Source: CALALP01 sp041855735
Lineage (GTDB): Bacteria > Bacillota > Clostridia > Lachnospirales > Lachnospiraceae
Direction of reading: 5' to 3'
Assembly (NCBI GenBank): GCA_041855735.1
Contig: JBHAEV010000020.1
Span: 1-6,308 of the forward strand
Length of the DNA: 6,308 bases
Position 1 is the first letter of the stretch. Each line of letters opens with the position of its first letter. Both the position numbers and the translations under genes were made by a program. The notes under the pieces were generated by a model, which worked only from the letters and a program-made list of their open reading frames with translations, was not told the origin of the DNA and ran no database searches. This document shows positions 5,315-6,308 of the stretch, piece after piece.

Positions 5315-6308
5315 TTATTTTGTCGCTTCCGCAATGGCATCCGCAAGTGCGAAAATCTGCGATAACTGATCCTGTTTCAATGCGGATTTGATGGAAATCA
5401 AATCGCCGAGAACAGTCATATTTTTCATGGATGCAAAAAGTTCCTGCAAACGCTTGCCGGCGGATAGCGCCCAGGTTCCGTTCTCGATAAATGCGACCGT
5501 TCGATTCTGGAGATTGTGCGCCTTAAATTCATTCAGAAAATACTCCATTCTCGGAAAAAGTTCCGCATTGTAAGTGGAAGAAGCAAAGACGAGAACCTTT
5601 GCGCGGAACGCTTCCGACAGCATATAGCTCTGATCATATGCGGAAACATCATATACCTTGATATTTCGTACTCCCCTTTTTCCAAGTTCATTGGCAAGCA
5701 GATTTGCGGCATCTTCGGTATTTCCGTATACGGAACCGAAATAGATCACCACATCATTCGACTCCGGCTGATAGGTCGCCCAATGCTCGTACTTGTCGAT
5801 ATACCATCGGATCAAATCTTTGTCACGCCAGATCGGTCCATGGAGCGGACAGATATAGTCGATTTCGAGCGCACTCGCCTTTTTCAGCAGACCGTTTGTC
5901 TGCAAACCGTATTTTCCGACAATATTGCCGTAATATCTCCTGGCTTCCCCCAACCATTCATTTTTAAAGTCGAATTCGTCCGAGAAAATATTGCCGTTCA
6001 ATGCGCCGAAAGTTCCGAATGCGTCGGCACTGAAGAGGGCTTTCAAAGTAGGGATGTAGCTGACCATAACTTCCGGCCAGTGTACCATCGGAGCAGTATA
6101 AAATGTAAACGTATGCTTACCGGTGGAAAGAGTGGAACCGTCCTTGACCTCCAGCATATTTTTAGAGATGTCCATATTGTAAAACTGGTTGATGATGGCG
6201 AATGTTTTGGCATTGCCGACAATCGTGACTTCCGGGAAACGCCGCACGGTTTCTTCCAGAGTGGCACAGTGATCCGGTTCCATGTGGTTGACGATGATGT
6301 AATCCAAT
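5315..6308 (-). CDS. fprA: Flavodiiron protein (A-type flavoprotein FprA), 5' end outside window
   Basis: Flavodiiron proteins reduce O2 to water and/or NO to N2O in the cytosol, protecting anaerobes. The visible 330 residues are read from the right edge; the first visible full codon is TTG (Leu), inside the protein, and about 70 N-terminal residues are missing. The metallo-beta-lactamase-like domain keeps all six diiron ligands: HMEPDH (His8, Glu10, Asp12; normally 79, 81, 83), His76 in MVHWPEV, Asp95 in SADAFGTFG and His156 in CPLHGPIW. Spacing matches the classical numbering at a constant offset of 71. A flavodoxin domain follows from ~185, with the FMN phosphate loop SVYGNTE (192-198), ASSTYNAELFP (242-252) and FIENGTWA (273-280). 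It ends there with no rubredoxin or flavin-reductase extension, so it is class A and needs a separate electron donor. A cysteine follows the HMEPDH motif where serine is usual. Its promoter is outside. It ends at the shared terminator. Confidence 0.96.
   Translation of the reverse strand, partial: LDYIIVNHMEPDHCATLEETVRRFPEVTIVGNAKTFAIINQFYNMDISKNMLEVKDGSTLSTGKHTFTFYTAPMVHWPEVMVSYIPTLKALFSADAFGTFGALNGNIFSDEFDFKNEWLGEARRYYGNIVGKYGLQTNGLLKKASALEIDYICPLHGPIWRDKDLIRWYIDKYEHWATYQPESNDVVIYFGSVYGNTEDAANLLANELGKRGVRNIKVYDVSAYDQSYMLSEAFRAKVLVFASSTYNAELFPRMEYFLNEFKAHNLQNRTVAFIENGTWALSAGKRLQELFASMKNMTVLGDLISIKSALKQDQLSQIFALADAIAEATK

Noticed and set aside
4510..5346. Open frame of 278 codons on the - strand opposite queH, running through the terminator
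   Set aside because: It is antisense to queH with all its cysteine motifs, crosses the terminator stem and overlaps the end of fprA. It has no recognisable protein motif.

Overview
The window looks like ordinary chromosomal housekeeping DNA from an anaerobic, low-to-mid GC Firmicute of the class Clostridia. Three things point there: strong AGGAGG-type ribosome binding sites, a SigA-type primary sigma factor very close to the Bacillus/Clostridium form, and QueH together with an FprA-type flavodiiron protein, which are typical of anaerobes. I cannot place the genus. No transposon, phage, CRISPR, tRNA or rRNA signal was seen, and no stretch over 300 bases lacks a gene.

Layout: positions 1-5160 hold six genes on the + strand, packed like an operon. 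They are purB (5' end outside the window), a SpoU/TrmH-family RNA 2'-O-ribose methyltransferase (TTG start), a 97-residue three-helix membrane protein that overlaps the methyltransferase by 20 bases, birA, the primary sigma factor gene rpoD/sigA, and queH. The gaps are 39, -20, 11, 10 and 65 bases. The 65-base gap between rpoD and queH is mostly an 11-bp perfect hairpin, possibly a weak terminator or attenuator. Facing this block on the - strand is a flavodiiron protein gene (fprA) whose 5' end runs off the right edge. The convergent genes share a strong bidirectional terminator at 5222-5280.

The genes do not form one pathway. PurB serves purine synthesis, the methyltransferase and QueH modify RNA, BirA attaches biotin and probably represses biotin genes, and RpoD directs general transcription. 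Their packing suggests co-expression of growth-related functions. FprA is a separate unit for oxygen or NO detoxification.

The most notable points are the gene order (rpoD after birA instead of the frequent dnaG-rpoD pair), the hairpin between rpoD and queH, and the unassigned small membrane protein. I see no convincing new biological system here.
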